In this document: piece after piece, positions 62,274-64,000 of the stretch
Layout: the number at the start of each line of letters is the position of its first letter
Numbering within the stretch: position 1 is the stretch's first letter
NCBI GenBank assembly: GCA_902761145.1
Contig: CACWJA010000006.1
Coordinates: 1-64,000, forward strand
DNA length: 64,000 nucleotides
Origin: an uncultured bacterium
GTDB lineage: Bacteria > Patescibacteriota > Saccharimonadia > Saccharimonadales > Saccharimonadaceae
Direction: 5' to 3'
Notes under the pieces: generated by a model
Told to the model about the DNA's origin: nothing
The model's input: the letters and a program-made list of their open reading frames with translations, nothing else
Database searches by the model: none
Position numbers and translations under genes: made by a program

Positions 62274-63411
62274 TAGTGCTCATCTGTTGCAATCTGTTAA
62301 CTATTTCTGGCAGTACCGCCATTACTCTGTCTATATCTCTTGAATCGTTATCCAGTCCAAAAGAAAATCGTATAGACGAATGTGCCACCTCTGCGTCACC
62401 AGTCTTCGCCATTAGCACATGCGAGGGCTTGGTGTCACCAGCTGCACAGGCGGAACCAGTAGACACTATTATCCCCTCAGCGTCAAGATAAAGCTGTATA
62501 GACTCGCCTTCGGCCGCCCGAAAAGACACATTCAGTATGTGGGGAAGGGAAGCGCCAGAGGTAATATTCGTGTTGAGAGAACTTCCAGGTATTCTAGCTA
62601 AAATCTGCTCTGCCAGCTCATCGCGCAACCCCCTCACCTCTGTATCGTATTTTATCCAAGATTGTGTTTCTAATATTTTATCTACGGCGGCGCCGAATCC
62701 AACAATACCTACTACATTATAAGTTCCACCTCTTCGCTTATTCTCTTGGTTTCCACCTATAATAAGAGGCTTAAATGGAACCCCCTTGCGCACATATAGC
62801 GCCCCTACTCCTAGCGGGCCACCTATTTTATGTGCAGACATTGTAGCGTAGTCTAGTCCAAGAGCCTTTACGTCTATAGGGATTTTACCAAGCGCCTGAG
62901 TTAAGTCCGAGTGTATATACCCACCTTTTTTTAAGGTAACTAGCGGCCTGCCCCAGTCATTTTTCTTATCAAACATCCCCGGCCAGTCTACAAACGCGTC
63001 TTTCTTTGCTCTCGCTACCACCTCGGCAATATCCAAAATCTCTCCAGTCTCATTATTGGCTAGCATATAGGAATACAGTTTCGGCAATTTATTGCCACCG
63101 TACTCTCTAGCCGCCTCTAGAATAGAATGATGCTCTAGAGGTGAAGTCTCAATCATGTGACCTTCAAAAGTTCGTATCACAGTATTATTGCTCTCTGATG
63201 CTCCAGATGTAAAAATAATTTCGTCTGGATCAGAGCCTATCAACCTTGCCAGGGATTTTCTGGCCTTTTCTATGGCGTTCATAGCAGAGTGCCCAGGCGT
63301 ATGTAATGCCGAAGCGTTCGCAAAAAACTCCTCCTCCGCCACGTGCATGGCGTCTATTACCTCCAGCAAAAGCGGGCTCGTGGCTGCATGGTCTAAATAT
63401 GTTAATGCCAT
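62251..63411 (-). CDS. Cysteine desulfurase (NifS/IscS family)
   Basis: A 386-residue PLP enzyme. YLDHAATSPLLLEVIDAM is the N-terminal signature, MSAHKIGGPLGVGAL carries the PLP Lys, and STGSACAAGDTKPSHVL carries the active Cys. It supplies sulfur for Fe-S clusters and possibly tRNA thiolation. The pair with the IscU-like scaffold is the minimal Fe-S system, although here they are convergent rather than co-transcribed. TAGAAT lies about 10 nt before the ATG. Confidence 0.93.
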   Translation of the reverse strand: MALTYLDHAATSPLLLEVIDAMHVAEEEFFANASALHTPGHSAMNAIEKARKSLARLIGSDPDEIIFTSGASESNNTVIRTFEGHMIETSPLEHHSILEAAREYGGNKLPKLYSYMLANNETGEILDIAEVVARAKKDAFVDWPGMFDKKNDWGRPLVTLKKGGYIHSDLTQALGKIPIDVKALGLDYATMSAHKIGGPLGVGALYVRKGVPFKPLIIGGNQENKRRGGTYNVVGIVGFGAAVDKILETQSWIKYDTEVRGLRDELAEQILARIPGSSLNTNITSGASLPHILNVSFRAAEGESIQLYLDAEGIIVSTGSACAAGDTKPSHVLMAKTGDAEVAHSSIRFSFGLDNDSRDIDRVMAVLPEIVNRLQQMSTITYDNSL

Positions 63412-63495
63412 AACATTCTCATTCTAGCACTCTCTTGAATTTTTTGCCAGACAGGTGTATACTAGTAAAGTATATTAAGAAGAGGTATTAATTAT

Positions 63496-64000
63496 ATGGC
63501 TGACAAAGCAGGAGATTACGATTCGTCAGAAATTAGAGTACTAGAAGGTTTGGAGCCAGTAAGGCTTCGTCCGGGCATGTATATTGGTTCTACCGGTTAC
63601 GACGGTTTACATCATCTTATTAAAGAGATTGCTGATAACTCTATAGACGAAGCCATTGCGGGCTACGCTAACAAAATAGACATTACCATCCTAAAAGACG
63701 GCGGTGTACGCATAGACGATAATGGTCGCGGTATTCCTGTAGATATTCACCCCAAGACCGGTAAGTCCACCTTAGAGACAGTTCTCACCGTACTTCATGC
63801 AGGTGGTAAGTTTGGCGATGGCGGGTACAAAGTGTCATCTGGTCTTCATGGTGTAGGTTCGTCAGTAGTAAACGCACTTTCTACCCATATGGTAGCCGAA
63901 GTCTACAGAGATGGAAAGACGCATCATATTGAGTTTGACGTAGGTAAGCCCACCTCTGAGATCCAGATCGCTAAGGGCGTCCCACGCGAGTCTGGTACCT
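63496..64000 (+). CDS. gyrB: DNA gyrase subunit B (partial, 5' part)
   Basis: The first 168 codons of GyrB, running off the window. GHKL ATPase motifs: [14 protein letters not shown] (Mg and ATP Asn), [20 protein letters not shown] and [14 protein letters not shown]. The frame is intact. It introduces negative supercoils with GyrA. AGAAGAGG lies about 10 nt before the ATG. ParE cannot be fully excluded from the N-terminus alone, but the spacing fits GyrB. Confidence 0.93.
   Translation, partial: MADKAGDYDSSEIRVLEGLEPVRLRPGMYIGSTGYDGLHHLIKEIADNSIDEAIAGYANKIDITILKDGGVRIDDNGRGIPVDIHPKTGKSTLETVLTVLHAGGKFGDGGYKVSSGLHGVGSSVVNALSTHMVAEVYRDGKTHHIEFDVGKPTSEIQIAKGVPRESGT

Noticed and set aside
1-64000. 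CRISPR arrays, insertion sequences, 16S/23S rRNA
   Set aside because: No regularly spaced repeats, transposase genes or rRNA segments were seen. The direct repeats at 3168 and 7549 are too few and too long for CRISPR.
1-64000. UGA recoded to Gly (as in SR1/Gracilibacteria)
   Set aside because: Several clear genes end in TGA (parA, the 5921 methyltransferase, the 58420 gene) and conserved proteins contain no in-frame TGA.

Overview
The window looks like a chromosomal segment of a Candidate Phyla Radiation bacterium, most likely Saccharibacteria (TM7). This is recognised from gene content, not from a database search. Supporting signs are FISUMP-type surface proteins, LPxTG-like anchors (VPNTG, LPNTG), a type-2 (eukaryote-like) IleRS, a ThrRS without a TGS domain, a Nudix-RNase H fusion, short versions of several housekeeping enzymes, and no biosynthetic operons. 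UGA is an ordinary stop codon. Many genes start directly at an extended -10 box (TGGTATAAT) with the A of ATG 7-8 nt further on, so leaderless mRNAs seem common.

Layout. 1-3.1 kb: a partial gene, a structured intergenic element, a secreted or membrane HNH-type nuclease and a DfsB/ClbS-like protein. 3.2-7.7 kb: a divergent five-gene cluster (flavoprotein-aldolase fusion, SPOUT methyltransferase, two class I methyltransferases, radical SAM enzyme) bracketed by about 170 bp direct repeats. 7.7-9.4 kb: small proteins and two genes that look broken head-to-head. 9.4-20 kb: CDF metal exporter, alpha/beta hydrolase, large ART-like protein, YgjV-like protein, TetR regulator divergent from an MMPL/RND transporter with repeats in its loop, and a LiaF-like protein. 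20-23.1 kb: a FISUMP surface-protein gene broken by a nonsense codon and a frameshift. 23.2-26.3 kb: an Ile T-box riboswitch and ileS. 26.3-27.4 kb: a divergent small-gene pair sharing palindromic heptamers. 27.4-31 kb: a surface-protein operon. 31-34.2 kb: rplU, parA, parB and a RhuM-Fic fusion. 34.3-38.8 kb: a FISUMP protein, a (p)ppGpp synthetase/hydrolase and a beta-lactamase-like serine hydrolase.

38.8-42.8 kb: a very AT-rich ABC exporter island between tRNA-Pro and tRNA-Thr, with a duplicated tRNA-Pro 3' end beside it; probably acquired. 42.9-47.9 kb: a membrane glycosyltransferase operon with a CYTH protein, tRNA-Val, an FNT-like channel and a racemase-like protein without its first catalytic Cys. 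47.9-53.5 kb: thrS, miaA, a winged-helix protein, an MBL-like protein, a site-2 protease, Nudix-RNase H and rnpB. 53.5-56.5 kb (minus strand): infC-rpmI-rplT-rpmB and comM; infC lacks a standard start codon. 56.6-58 kb: an RNA-rich gap with a candidate small RNA, tmRNA and a long structured RNA. 58-64 kb: a VirD4/TraG-like ATPase with small neighbours, iscU-like and cysteine desulfurase genes overlapping tail-to-tail, and the start of gyrB.

The most notable items are the repeat-flanked radical SAM/flavoprotein cluster, the unassigned RNAs at 56.6-58 kb, the T-box upstream of an unusual IleRS, the probable AUA/AUC start of infC, and the AT-rich tRNA-flanked ABC island.
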